64,000 bases of DNA from assembly GCF_014652835.1 (NCBI RefSeq), contig NZ_BMZO01000002.1, positions 124,001 through 188,000 of the forward strand, written 5' to 3'. The position numbers and the translations under genes are program-made. This DNA is from Limoniibacter endophyticus (GTDB lineage Bacteria; Pseudomonadota; Alphaproteobacteria; Rhizobiales; Rhizobiaceae). The notes under the pieces were generated by a model. That model did no database searches. It was not told the DNA's origin and saw nothing but the letters and a program-made list of their open reading frames with translations. Positions 1 to 8,917 of this stretch are shown one piece after another; the first letter of the stretch is position 1, and each line of letters opens with the position of its first letter.

Positions 1-1
1 G

Positions 2-220
2 ATGCCTGCCAATGCGGTCCAGATCACCTCGGTAGTCGATGGTTTCCTCTGGATCCCGTATGTCATCATCAAGGCCCTGCAATGGCTCGGCGTCATCGGT
101 ATCGTCGTTCTGTTCGCTGTTCTTGCCGTTCTCTTCGGTCTCTACCGCGCCAATACGTTGGCCTGGGAACGTGCCGCAGGTGCGGAAGACGAACCCGCAG
201 ACGAAGCGACGAAGGCCTGA
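2..220 (+). CDS. PTS galactitol-type permease IIC component, 3' end (partial)
   Basis: Only the last 72 or so codons are inside the window; the gene begins upstream. The visible part has one long hydrophobic segment (IIKALQWLGVIGIVVLFAVL, about residues 22-41 of the visible part), followed by a short acidic cytoplasmic tail ending PADEATKA. This fits the C-terminus of a membrane-spanning PTS IIC subunit. The assignment rests mainly on the next two genes, which are clear IIA and IIB subunits of the galactitol/fructose-like type. The in-frame ATG at base 2 is most likely internal. The likely role is sugar or polyol transport across the inner membrane coupled to phosphorylation, with an unknown substrate. 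Confidence 0.6.
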   Translation: MPANAVQITSVVDGFLWIPYVIIKALQWLGVIGIVVLFAVLAVLFGLYRANTLAWERAAGAEDEPADEATKA

Positions 221-282
221 GGCCAGACAAACTTGCGCCGCCGTTCGTCGCGGCGGCGCATTCTTTTTGATGGAGAATGCAT

Positions 283-747
283 ATGGCAACGAGCCTGATG
301 GACTATCTCGACAAGGGTGCCGTGGTTGCAAAACTCGATGCCGGGAGCAGCGAAGAGGTCATTCGCGCGCTCGCAGCAAAGCTGGAAGCGCTCGGCTATG
401 TGAAGCCCTCTTATGTGGAGGCAGTCCTCAAGCGCGAAGCTACCATGCCGACCGGTTTGCCTATGGGTGATGCGAAGCGAAATGTTGCCGTGCCACACAC
501 TGATCCGGAGCATGTTCTGAAGCCGGGCATCGCCCTTGCTACCCTCACCACGCCCGTGAATTTTGCGAATATGGAAGATCCGGACGAAGCCGTGCCGGTG
601 TCGACTATCGTCATGCTGGCGCTGAATGACAAGGATGCACAGGTAGAGATGCTATCGACTATCATCGCCACCATTCAGGACGAGGCAATTATCGAGGCCT
701 TTGCGGCCGCTCAAACGACGGAAGATGTTATCGCAGCCCTGAGCTAA
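283..747 (+). CDS. PTS sugar transporter subunit IIA (fructose/mannitol/galactitol type)
   Basis: A 154-residue cytoplasmic phosphotransfer domain of the PTS EIIA type-2 family. The phospho-accepting histidine is visible as H72 in the motif NVAVPHTDPEH. It would take phosphate from HPr and pass it to the IIB cysteine encoded by the next gene. I start at the ATG at 283 rather than the in-frame ATG at 277, because GGAG at 272-275 sits 7 nt before 283 but only 1 nt before 277. It follows the IIC end by about 60 bp and precedes IIB by about 90 bp, so the three look like one operon. The substrate cannot be read from the sequence; galactitol-like is by family resemblance only. Confidence 0.85.
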   Translation: MATSLMDYLDKGAVVAKLDAGSSEEVIRALAAKLEALGYVKPSYVEAVLKREATMPTGLPMGDAKRNVAVPHTDPEHVLKPGIALATLTTPVNFANMEDPDEAVPVSTIVMLALNDKDAQVEMLSTIIATIQDEAIIEAFAAAQTTEDVIAALS

Positions 748-839
748 AAACGTTGCTTATGGTCATAACGCTTTGTTTGATTGACCCAGCGACAGGGAAT
801 GCGTAACCGTTTCATGAAGATAACAAGGGAGCCATTTCC

Positions 840-1127
840 GTGGCAAAGCAAAAGACCATTCTCTTCGTCTGCGGGACGGGAGTAGCAACATCGACGGTTG
901 CGAATACGAAGACCACCGAGGAAATGAAGAAGCGCGGCCTGACCTTCGAAGCCAAGCAGTGCAAGGCGAGTGAAGTGGCATCCCAGGCCGATGGTGCCGA
1001 CTTGATCGTCGCCACGACCTTTTTGCCATCGACACCTTCTATCCCCGTGATCAAGGGTCTGGGCTTCCTGACAGGCATCGGTCTGGACAAGATTTACGAC
1101 GACATCGAAGCGGAATTGCGCAAATAA
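840..1127 (+). CDS. PTS sugar transporter subunit IIB (galactitol type)
   Basis: A 95-residue PTS IIB domain. The P-loop-like active site FVCGTGVATS near the N-terminus places the phosphocysteine at C11, as in the GatB-like IIB family. The start codon is GTG at 840, with GGGAG at 826-830 as ribosome binding site and no competing ATG. It is the last gene of the PTS operon and is followed directly by a strong hairpin terminator. With the preceding IIA and IIC it forms a split (non-fused) permease of galactitol-type layout. No polyol dehydrogenase or tagatose kinase is visible downstream, so catabolic genes must lie upstream or elsewhere. Confidence 0.88.
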   Translation: MAKQKTILFVCGTGVATSTVANTKTTEEMKKRGLTFEAKQCKASEVASQADGADLIVATTFLPSTPSIPVIKGLGFLTGIGLDKIYDDIEAELRK

Positions 1128-1148
1128 TTCTCTGATTCAGATGAAATG

Positions 1149-1183
1149 AAAAAGGCCGCGCGGTTTTCCGCCGCGGCCTTTTC
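1149..1183. terminator. bidirectional intrinsic terminator between PTS operon and hss
   Basis: A GC-rich inverted repeat (GGCCGCG-CGG against CCGCCGCGGCC, one bulge) is flanked by an A run on the left and TTTT on the right. It lies 20 bp after the IIB stop and 10 bp before the converging hss stop, so it can end transcripts from both sides. Confidence 0.8.
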
Positions 1184-1193
1184 ATTGGCTCAA

Positions 1194-2642
1194 TCAGAAC
1201 TGGACAAGGACGTTCTTGAACTGCCAGGCGTCCCTCGTGTCGATGCGCTCCTTGAAGAGCTTGGCGCGATCGTCAAGCGGCGTCCAGTCCGTATAGTATC
1301 CTTTCAGCGTACCGAGATAGGGCCTCTGGATTTCCAGGCAACGGCGGAAGTCCATCTCGTCGGTCTCCACGATGCCGGCCTGGGGATTCTCCAACGCCCA
1401 GACCATGCCCGCGAGTACGGCGGATGAAACCTGAAGACCGGTCGCGTTCTGGTAGGGAGCGAGCTTTCTCGCCTCGGCAATCGTCAGCTGGGACCCATAC
1501 CAGTAGGCATTCTTGTCGTGGCCGTAGAGCAGGACGCCAAGCTCATCCGATCCATCGACAATGTCCTTTTCGTCGAGCACACGTTGCGTTTTCTGAGCTT
1601 GGCCGCCATTGCCGAACATTTCGTGCAGGGAGAGAACGGCGTCGTTGCATGGATGATAGGCGTAGTGGCAGGTAGGGCGGTAGACTGTCTTTCCGGCCTG
1701 GTCCTTCACCGTGAAGAAATCCACGATCGAGATTGCTTCATTATGGGTAACCAGGAAGCCGTATTGCGCGCCATGCGTCGGACACCATGTGCGCACGCGC
1801 GTGTTCGCCCCGGGTTGCTCCAGATAGATCGCGTTTTTTGCGCCCTTTTTGAAGCTTTTGGCGTTTTTCGGCATCCATTTTTCATGCGTGCCCCAGCCGA
1901 GTTCGGCGGGCTGGAGACCTTCCGAGATGAAGCCCTCTACCGACCAGGTGTTCCAGAAGGTGTCGAAGGGCTTCGGCTTCCTGGTGCGCTGGGTGTCACG
2001 CTCGGCGATGTGAATTCCCTTCACGCCAACCGATTGCATCAGCGCGGCCCAACCTTCGCGATCGCCGACCGCGGGCACCTCGTGCTTAATCTCCAATTCC
2101 GTCGCGAGATCGAGCAGAGCCTGCTTGACGAACCAGGAGACCATGCCGGGATTGGCGCCACAGCACGAAACGGCCGTCGTGCCACCCGGGTTCTTGCGCT
2201 TTTCCTTGCGCACCGTTTCGCGCAAGGCATAATTCGTGCGGCTGGCATTATCGGCGCTTTCGTCGAAATAGAAGCCGGCCCATGGTTCGACGACCGTGTC
2301 GACATAAAGCACGTCCAGTTTGCGGCAGAGCTTCATCAGGTCGAGTGAAGAAGTGTCCACCGAGAGGTTGACGCAAAAGCCCTGACCCCGGCCGTCCTTC
2401 AGAAATGGTGTGAGCAGCGCCTTGTAATTGTCCTTGGTCACATGTTCCTGAACATAGGCGATGCCGCGTTCATCCAGCAGCGCACGGTCCTCATCGCGCG
2501 GGTCGATGACCACCATACGTTTCTTGTCGAACTTGAAATGACGCTCCAGCAAGGGGAGGGTGCCGCGCCCGATCGAGCCGAAGCCGATCATCACAAGAGG
2601 ACCCATTATTTCGCCATAGATCGGCCATTTGCCTTGCGCCAT
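1194..2642 (-). CDS. hss: homospermidine synthase
   Basis: A 482-residue NAD-dependent enzyme that makes sym-homospermidine from putrescine (and/or spermidine). Homospermidine is a typical alphaproteobacterial polyamine. The N-terminus carries a Rossmann-type dinucleotide site, VMIGFGSIGRGTLP, at about residues 14-27, and the length matches the bacterial Hss family. I place the start at ATG 2642 (MAQGKWPIY), preceded by GGAG about 10 nt upstream; the longer ORF adds 23 residues with no family resemblance. The gene converges with the PTS operon. It is functionally tied to the ornithine decarboxylase at 16.8 kb, which supplies putrescine, but is not co-transcribed with it. Confidence 0.92.
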   Translation of the reverse strand: MAQGKWPIYGEIMGPLVMIGFGSIGRGTLPLLERHFKFDKKRMVVIDPRDEDRALLDERGIAYVQEHVTKDNYKALLTPFLKDGRGQGFCVNLSVDTSSLDLMKLCRKLDVLYVDTVVEPWAGFYFDESADNASRTNYALRETVRKEKRKNPGGTTAVSCCGANPGMVSWFVKQALLDLATELEIKHEVPAVGDREGWAALMQSVGVKGIHIAERDTQRTRKPKPFDTFWNTWSVEGFISEGLQPAELGWGTHEKWMPKNAKSFKKGAKNAIYLEQPGANTRVRTWCPTHGAQYGFLVTHNEAISIVDFFTVKDQAGKTVYRPTCHYAYHPCNDAVLSLHEMFGNGGQAQKTQRVLDEKDIVDGSDELGVLLYGHDKNAYWYGSQLTIAEARKLAPYQNATGLQVSSAVLAGMVWALENPQAGIVETDEMDFRRCLEIQRPYLGTLKGYYTDWTPLDDRAKLFKERIDTRDAWQFKNVLVQF

Positions 2643-2726
2643 TCTCAGGATTCTCCAGACTATTTCCTTCGCGGCCAAGAGTATCGAAGCCGCGTGAACA
2701 TGAAAGAGCAATTTTACAGAAAAGAT

Positions 2727-3896
2727 TTATGACAAGTCGGATTTATAACGGGCTGGAAAGAGTTCCACACCGGAAAACCGAGATTTGAGTAAACATTCGC
2801 GGTATTCGGCAGAACAGTCGGAATCGAAAACGATACCACCACCAACATTGAAGATGGCCCTGCCCGATTTATGCAGGGTGATGGTGCGTATGGCAACGTT
2901 GAAGCGCATCGGGCCATGTGGCGCGATCCAGCCGATTGCTCCACAATAGACATCGCGGGGGGCTGTTTCCAGTTCCCGCAGGATTTCCATTGCGCGGATT
3001 TTCGGCGCGCCAGTGACAGAGCCGCAGGGAAAAAGCGCGCGAAAGACATCTTCGATGGAAAGTCCTGGCAGGAGTTTCGCCCGTATGCGGCTGACCATCG
3101 TATGTATGGTGGGATATGTTTCGACCGTGAAGAGTTCAGGCACACAGAGCGTGCCAACCTCGGAAATGCGCGAGATGTCGTTGCGCAGGAGGTCGACGAT
3201 CATCAGGTTCTCGGCCCGGTTCTTTTCGTCATTGCGCAGGGTTTCTTTTAGCGCAGCGTCCTCCGCTGTCGATTGTCCGCGCGAGATGGTACCCTTCATG
3301 GGCGAGGTCTCGATAAATCCGCTTTCGTCGATCTCGAAGAAAAGTTCGGGTGAGCGAGAGACGATCGCCGGGCCGCCAAGTTCCACGAGGGCACCGTAGC
3401 GGACGGGCTGGGGAGCAATAAGTGTTTCAAAAAGTGCTTCCGGTGCAAGATCGCACCGCGCATCAATCTGGAAAGCGAGATTGCCTTGATAGCAATTTCC
3501 AAGCGCGAGATGCCGGTGCAGCTTTGCAAACCGAGGAGCGTAGTCGGTTTCCGTCCAGGCGGGTGTCGCATCATAGAGGGTGCGATTGCTGGAGACCGAA
3601 ACGGGTTCCGCTGGAGAATCGGCAGGGGCATCAAAAACGCCGAAGGAAAACAGCGGCACTTTCCGCTCACGCGGTAGAAGCGGCGCCAGCTTTGGTTCAA
3701 GAAGATAGCCCGCCTCATAGGAAAAATAGCCTGCCAGCCATTTTCCGTCTTTTCGCGCAGCATCCAGCCGGGCAAGTTCCGGAAAGAATTCTTCCGCGCT
3801 TCCGGCCTCGATCAGATCGAGCGGGGATGCAAAAAGGCGCGTCGTTTGCGCGATGTCATCCCGGAAAAGGACGCGCCTCAAAGGATTATCAGCCAT
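2727..3896 (-). CDS. pabB: aminodeoxychorismate synthase component I
   Basis: A 389-residue chorismate-binding enzyme that aminates chorismate to 4-amino-4-deoxychorismate for folate synthesis, using ammonia from a PabA glutaminase. The family signatures are in order: PMKGTISRG (catalytic Lys region), NLMIVDLLRNDISRI, and FPCGSVTGAPKIRAMEI near the C-terminus. No aminodeoxychorismate lyase domain is fused to it. The ATG at 3896 (MADNPLRR) overlaps the pepF stop by 8 bp, which supports this start and translational coupling to pepF. An anthranilate synthase reading is less likely because of the PMKGT motif and short length. Confidence 0.88.
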   Translation of the reverse strand: MADNPLRRVLFRDDIAQTTRLFASPLDLIEAGSAEEFFPELARLDAARKDGKWLAGYFSYEAGYLLEPKLAPLLPRERKVPLFSFGVFDAPADSPAEPVSVSSNRTLYDATPAWTETDYAPRFAKLHRHLALGNCYQGNLAFQIDARCDLAPEALFETLIAPQPVRYGALVELGGPAIVSRSPELFFEIDESGFIETSPMKGTISRGQSTAEDAALKETLRNDEKNRAENLMIVDLLRNDISRISEVGTLCVPELFTVETYPTIHTMVSRIRAKLLPGLSIEDVFRALFPCGSVTGAPKIRAMEILRELETAPRDVYCGAIGWIAPHGPMRFNVAIRTITLHKSGRAIFNVGGGIVFDSDCSAEYRECLLKSRFSGVELFPARYKSDLS

Positions 3897-5760
3897 TCGC
3901 TCCGCCGGAAATCTGCCGGTCGAGCTCTTCCAATTCATCGATCAGACCAGCGATCATGCCAAGACCGATCTGCCAGAAGCCGGGATCGGAGGCATCCAGC
4001 CCGAATGGCTCGAGCAATTCGGAGTGGTGCTTTGTGCCGCCCGCCCTGAGAAGTTCGAAATATTTGTCCTGGAAGCCGGCTTCGGCATTCTGGTAGACGC
4101 CATAAAGCGAGTTCACCAGGCAGTCGCCAAAGGCGTAGGCGTAGACATAGAACGGGGAGTGAATGAAGTGCGGGACGTAGGTCCAGAAAGTTTCATAGCC
4201 TTCGCCCAGATGGATTGAAGGACCAAGCGCTGCCTTCTGGGTCTCGAGCCAGAAACTCCCGATCTGCTCGGAAGTCAATTCACCCTCTCGGCGAGCGGTG
4301 TGGACTTTGCGTTCGAACTGGTAGAAGGCGATCTGGCGTACTACGGTGTTGAGCATGTCCTCCACCTTCTGCGCCAGCATGGCCTTCTTCTCGCGCGGGC
4401 TGGAAGCTTTGGCCAGCAGAGAACGGAAGGTGAGCATTTCACCAAATACAGAAGCAGTTTCGGCTAGCGTCAGCGGTGTAGAGGCCATCAGCGCACCCTG
4501 TTTGCCGGCCAGTACCTGGTGCACGCCATGACCCAGTTCGTGTGCGAGCGTCATCACGTCGCGCGGCTTTCCAAGATAGTTGAGCAACACATATGGGTGC
4601 GCGCTTGGAACGGTTGGATGAGCGAAAGCGCCGGGAGCCTTGCCGGTGCGGGTAGGTGCGTCGATCCAGTTCTCGTCGAAGAAGCGACGCGCAATATCTG
4701 CCATTTCGGGTGCAAAGCCCGCATAGGCCGACAAGACGGTCTCGCGTGCTTCATCCCAGCCGATGACACTGGTTGGCGTTTCCGGTAGCGGAGCGTTGCG
4801 ATCCCAGAACTCCATGGTTTCCAAGCCGAGCCACTTGGCTTTCAGTGCGTAATAGCGGTGCGACAAGCGCGGGTAAGCCTCTTCGACAGCGTTTGCCAGC
4901 GCGTCAACGACTTCGCGCTCGACGCGATTGGCCAGATGGCGGGAATCAGCGATATCCTGGAAGCCTCTCCAGCGGTCCGAGATTTCCTTATCCTTGGCCA
5001 GCGTATTCGTAATATGAGTGAAGCTGCGCAGGTTCTTTTGGAAGGTTGCGATCAACGCCTTCGCCGCCGCCTCCCGTGCCTCGCGCTTCTCGGATTGCAG
5101 CTTGTTCAGTGTCGGCTCAAGAGGCAACTCCTGACCATCGACGTTGAAGCGCAGCTCCGCGAGATTTTCGTCGAACATGCGGTTCCAGGCACCGGAGCTC
5201 GTTACCGACTTGTCGAGAAAAAGCTGCTCCGTCCTGTCATCGAGCTGGTAGGGCTTGTCCTTGCGCAGATCGACAATCCAGGGCCGATAATGTCCGAAAG
5301 TCCGATCAATATCCATGGCGTCGTCGACAAGCGCATCATCGATGCGGTTGAGCTCGAGCGTAAAGAACAGGAGATGGCTTGATGCATCGGTCAGCTTTTC
5401 CTGGACATCGCCGTAGAGCTTGGCATGGCTGGGATTGCTGGTGTCGCCGAAATAGAGGAGGCCTGCGAAGGAGACGATGCGACCGAGCCGGTCTTCGATG
5501 GCCTCGTACGCCTTCATGGCGCGGCCAGGAGCACCGCTTTGAGCATTACGCATCGCGGCTTCCAGCTTGCCCTTCCATTCGATCTCGAAGTCGCTGCAGA
5601 GTTTACGGGCTGCGCCTAAATCCTCGACAAGCTTCGGGTCGTCGATGCCCGCATAGAGCGCGCTCAGGTCCCAGCTTGGTAGATCGCCCATCTCCGCGGC
5701 GTTCGCCAAGGCGGCTTCTGCAGGTGCATGAATAAAACGGCTTTCGGGTGGGCGGCGCAT
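3889..5760 (-). CDS. pepF: oligoendopeptidase F, M3 family metallopeptidase
   Basis: A 623-residue cytoplasmic zinc oligopeptidase. The zinc motif HELGHGVHQ sits near residue 408, with the second ligand region further downstream, as in the M3B/PepF clade. The length is typical for the alphaproteobacterial form. It should cleave short peptides during protein turnover. It is transcribed first and pabB follows with an 8-bp overlap. The start ATG at 5760 opens with MRRPPESR; a shorter start at MGDLPSWDL is possible, since the family N-terminus aligns from about there. Confidence 0.88.
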   Translation of the reverse strand: MRRPPESRFIHAPAEAALANAAEMGDLPSWDLSALYAGIDDPKLVEDLGAARKLCSDFEIEWKGKLEAAMRNAQSGAPGRAMKAYEAIEDRLGRIVSFAGLLYFGDTSNPSHAKLYGDVQEKLTDASSHLLFFTLELNRIDDALVDDAMDIDRTFGHYRPWIVDLRKDKPYQLDDRTEQLFLDKSVTSSGAWNRMFDENLAELRFNVDGQELPLEPTLNKLQSEKREAREAAAKALIATFQKNLRSFTHITNTLAKDKEISDRWRGFQDIADSRHLANRVEREVVDALANAVEEAYPRLSHRYYALKAKWLGLETMEFWDRNAPLPETPTSVIGWDEARETVLSAYAGFAPEMADIARRFFDENWIDAPTRTGKAPGAFAHPTVPSAHPYVLLNYLGKPRDVMTLAHELGHGVHQVLAGKQGALMASTPLTLAETASVFGEMLTFRSLLAKASSPREKKAMLAQKVEDMLNTVVRQIAFYQFERKVHTARREGELTSEQIGSFWLETQKAALGPSIHLGEGYETFWTYVPHFIHSPFYVYAYAFGDCLVNSLYGVYQNAEAGFQDKYFELLRAGGTKHHSELLEPFGLDASDPGFWQIGLGMIAGLIDELEELDRQISGGANG

Positions 5761-6127
5761 GAAAACTCCTTAAGTCCAATTGCTTTCGCTATAGCATGAG
5801 CATGGCGACTTGCCACAGGCGGCCATGCTCTTTGTGGCAGAAATAGGTTTGAATATGTAAGGTGCAAGCAGGGTTCTGAACGGTACGCCAGCGTCCAGAA
5901 AACCCTGTAATTATCACTATTAACTTGGTATTTACCTTAATAAGTACAAAATGACTCGATGGGTCTCACGTCATCGTGTTGGCGCATTTGGCCTTCAAAT
6001 AACGGTCGTTGACCATTAAAACTTTAGTCGGGAAGATGCTTGCCCGCATGAAGATGTATGGGGACGCTTCGTTAAGGGTCTGAATTGTTTGCGTTTTGTA
6101 TCTGACAACGACCAGCGGGAGAAGAGA
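5761..6127. other. divergent intergenic region between pepF and the DUF882 gene
   Basis: A 367-bp gap between divergent genes, AT-rich from about 5890 to 6060. It must hold both promoters. I see no convincing regulator box, hairpin terminator or small gene; short ORFs here have no ribosome binding site or recognisable sequence. Confidence 0.5.
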
Positions 6128-7918
6128 ATGTCCGCATGGACCTCTCGAATAGTGTGCTGGATGCTCGCAGCCGGCGCCTTGTTTTTCATGATTTCGGCCA
6201 GTCATGCCGAAACCCGCAGTCTCAAGCTCTACTTCATTCACACGAAGGAGAAAGCGGAGATTGTTTACAAGCGTAATGGTCGCGTCGATCCTGCGGGAAT
6301 GCGTCAGATCAACCGTTTCCTGCGCGACTGGCGTCAGAACGAAAATGCCAATATGGACCCGCGCGTTCTGGATATTATCTGGAACGTCTATCGCGAGGTT
6401 GGCGCGCGCGATTATATTCATATTGTTTCCGCTTATCGTTCGCCAAAGACCAATGCCATGTTACGTTCGCGTTCCAGTGGCGTGGCAAAGAAGAGCCAGC
6501 ACATGCTTGGTCACGCCATCGACTTCTTCATTCCAGGCGTTCCTTTGAAGAAGTTGCGTGACGCTGGCCTCAAATATGGCGGTGGCGGCGTCGGCTACTA
6601 CCCCCGCTCCGGATCGCCCTTCGTTCACATGGATATCGGTAATGTGCGGCATTGGCCACGCATGAGCCGCAGTGAACTGGTTGCCGTGTTTCCCAAAGGC
6701 GGCACTTTGCACGTTCCCTCTGACGGCAAGCCCTTGCCCGGCTACGATGTCGCCATGGCGAATTACAAGAAGTATCAGAACAGCGGAACCATGATGGCCT
6801 CTGCCTCCTCATCGTCCGGCAGGGGGCGTGGCCTTCTTGCATCGCTCTTTGGCAGCGGCGGCGAGGAAGAAGAGGATATGGCCGAAACCGCGGTTGCAGC
6901 AGCTGCACCCAGTCGCGCTCGCTCTGCGCCTGCTCCGTCCGCGCCTGTTCCGGCTGAAGAAGTTGCAACGACTGTTCCTAACGTTGCGCCAACTCCGCTG
7001 GCGCGTCCGCAAATGCCGGGTGTTCCTGCTGCAACTCCGGCACCGGTTGCAGTTCCACCGGCCGATATTCCGGGTAATCAGCCTGCGCCTGTTGCTGAAC
7101 AGCCCGCTTTGGTTGCTTCTTTGCCTGCCGCTGGCCCGATGCCGCTTGCTGCACCACGCGCCGCGCTGGCTGCCGTCAATGACGAGCAACAGGAGGCCGG
7201 TGGGGGCATGCTCGCTTTTGCCGGGGACAATGCGCGTATTCCACTCCCATCGCCGCGCCCCGAACTCGCGCGCCCTTCTCCAGAGGGCGGTACTGCGCGT
7301 GACGAGATTTCGCAGTTGCTTGCCATGGCCCAGACGGAAGTCGATGACGCGCCGGTTCCTGCCCAGCGTCCGGCACCTGCTCTGACCGTTCAGGCTCCAC
7401 GCTCTGACGAGAAGGCCGAAAAGGGCGACAGCGTCGTCCTGGCGGCACTTTCACGGGATGTCGTTGGAGCTTCGCCGGCACCCAAGAACGAACCGCTCCA
7501 GCCTGCGAAAATGCTAGCCGGCGTTCCCAGCCGGGAAGCACCACCGACCTTGCCGGAAAGCACGCCGCAGCAAGTGGCTGCCTTGCGTGAGGAGCCTCGT
7601 CTCATTGCCAAACCTGCCAGCGCGCGGCCGGCGATCCGCAGCACGGCGAAGGGTGCACGCCCTGTCGCTGGCGAAAGCCGCCATGCCGCGAAACCGATCG
7701 TTGTCCCCGCTGATGGTTCCGATGCTCGCTGGGTGCTGGAAGGCAAACATGACGAGATGGTGAGCCAGCCTCCGGCAGACGCCCGTCGTGCCCGCGAAAT
7801 AGTTCGTACCGCACCCAAGCAAGTCTACACGGCGGGCTTCCAGGCACCGAAGGACATCGACACTGCCCGCTTCAGTGGCAAGGCCGTGAATTTCATGTCC
7901 GTGGCGCGCTTCCAGTAG
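6128..7918 (+). CDS. DUF882 / YcbK-type (M15-like) peptidoglycan peptidase with long Pro/Ala-rich tail
   Basis: A 596-residue exported protein. The N-terminus has a signal peptide (MSAWTSRIVCWML..., cleavage likely after SHA). The DUF882 domain follows at about residues 28-180, with the M15 zinc-site residues in SQHMLGHAIDFF and SPFVHMDIG. This fold is related to D-Ala-D-Ala carboxypeptidases and L,D-peptidases, so a role in cell-wall remodelling is likely. From about residue 220 the protein becomes low-complexity and rich in Pro, Ala and Val, which may span the periplasm or bind the wall. I chose ATG 6128, preceded by GAAGAGA, because it begins the signal peptide; the upstream ATG at 6089 adds a charged stretch. 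It is monocistronic with its own terminator. Confidence 0.82.
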   Translation: MSAWTSRIVCWMLAAGALFFMISASHAETRSLKLYFIHTKEKAEIVYKRNGRVDPAGMRQINRFLRDWRQNENANMDPRVLDIIWNVYREVGARDYIHIVSAYRSPKTNAMLRSRSSGVAKKSQHMLGHAIDFFIPGVPLKKLRDAGLKYGGGGVGYYPRSGSPFVHMDIGNVRHWPRMSRSELVAVFPKGGTLHVPSDGKPLPGYDVAMANYKKYQNSGTMMASASSSSGRGRGLLASLFGSGGEEEEDMAETAVAAAAPSRARSAPAPSAPVPAEEVATTVPNVAPTPLARPQMPGVPAATPAPVAVPPADIPGNQPAPVAEQPALVASLPAAGPMPLAAPRAALAAVNDEQQEAGGGMLAFAGDNARIPLPSPRPELARPSPEGGTARDEISQLLAMAQTEVDDAPVPAQRPAPALTVQAPRSDEKAEKGDSVVLAALSRDVVGASPAPKNEPLQPAKMLAGVPSREAPPTLPESTPQQVAALREEPRLIAKPASARPAIRSTAKGARPVAGESRHAAKPIVVPADGSDARWVLEGKHDEMVSQPPADARRAREIVRTAPKQVYTAGFQAPKDIDTARFSGKAVNFMSVARFQ

Positions 7919-7946
7919 GTTAGCAAGCAATCCAGCCGCGCTGACC

Positions 7947-7986
7947 AAGATCCCGGCTGCGGCAACGCAACCGGGATCTTTTGTTT
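7947..7986 (+). terminator. intrinsic terminator after DUF882 gene
   Basis: A perfect 10-bp stem (AAGATCCCGG at 7947-7956 with CCGGGATCTT at 7971-7980) runs into TTGTTTT. It is 28 bp after the stop codon. The left arm is not preceded by a long A run, so it probably acts mainly on the plus strand. Confidence 0.85.
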
Positions 7987-8052
7987 TATGCGAATGAGTT
8001 CCTTTGTGAGCTGCGCTTTGGCAGGTCGCGCGCGGAGCTGGATCGAAAACCG

Positions 8053-8853
8053 TTAAAACCGCACCGCGAGATAGCGATCAAGCAAGGCCCGCGTCAGCAC
8101 TTCACGGGCCTTGACGCTTCTTTCCCCCATCACCACGACGATCAACCGGCGGCCATAGGCTCGTACAGAGGTGACGACATGGTAACCGGAGGCAGCCGTA
8201 TAACCGGTCTTGATGCCGTTGACGCCGGGGTAGCCGCCAATGAGATCATTATGTCCCTCGATGCCGCGGCCTCGGAAGGTGAAGCTCTTCGTCGAGAAAA
8301 GACTGAAGCGGCTGGGAAAATCGCGCATGAGGGCGATTCCAAGTCGCGCCATGTCGCGCGCGGTCGTCACCTGGCCTGCCGCCGTCAGGCCGTTCGAGGT
8401 GGCAAAGATCGTGTTCCGCAACCCGAGCAGCTTGGCCCGGTTGGTCATGTAGCGGGCGAAACGGGCCTCATCTCCTGCAAGTGCCTCAGCAATTACGACG
8501 GTTGCATCATTGGCCGAGCGGATGGCAGTTGCCGTTACCGCCTCGCGGACGGAGATCGTGTCTCCAGGCGTCAGCCCCAGCTTGTATGAGGGGCGGCGTG
8601 CTGCTTCGGACGAAACGGGCAGACGATCTTCCCATCCGATGACGCCTTCGCGCAACGCCTCGAAGGTCATGTAGAGGGTCATCATCTTGGTGAGCGACGC
8701 CGGCCCGATCGGCGCATCGGCATTGCTCTCTTCCAGGACACGTCCGCTGGCTACGTCGATGACGATATGCGCTTGTTGGGCATGCGCCGGGCCTGTGGCG
8801 ATGATGAGCAGAAGGAAGAAGGCAGCGTAGAACGGGCGAAGCAGTGACGACAT
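8053..8853 (-). CDS. D-alanyl-D-alanine carboxypeptidase (penicillin-binding protein, DacA family)
   Basis: A 266-residue serine peptidase (S11) exported by a signal peptide (about residues 1-25, ending AHAQQ). The three penicillin-binding motifs are visible: S53-L-T-K56 (nucleophile), S113-A-N115, and K215-T-G. It trims the terminal D-Ala from peptidoglycan stem peptides. It ends soon after the catalytic domain (DRYLAVRF) and lacks the C-terminal PBP5 domain and amphipathic anchor, so it is a short, probably soluble form. The start ATG at 8853 has GGGAG upstream; the longer reading frame is spurious. The gene lies 64 bp downstream of the eda gene on the same strand. Confidence 0.88.
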   Translation of the reverse strand: MSSLLRPFYAAFFLLLIIATGPAHAQQAHIVIDVASGRVLEESNADAPIGPASLTKMMTLYMTFEALREGVIGWEDRLPVSSEAARRPSYKLGLTPGDTISVREAVTATAIRSANDATVVIAEALAGDEARFARYMTNRAKLLGLRNTIFATSNGLTAAGQVTTARDMARLGIALMRDFPSRFSLFSTKSFTFRGRGIEGHNDLIGGYPGVNGIKTGYTAASGYHVVTSVRAYGRRLIVVVMGERSVKAREVLTRALLDRYLAVRF

Positions 8854-8917
8854 TTCAAACTCCCGAGATGGCTGAGGACGGGCGCGCGAACGGCTATCTG
8901 GCCCTCTGGAACAGAAA

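Noticed and set aside
2-470. Several overlapping ORFs across the PTS IIC/IIA junction
   Set aside because: They run in other frames of clearly identified PTS genes and give low-complexity Arg/Ser-rich translations.
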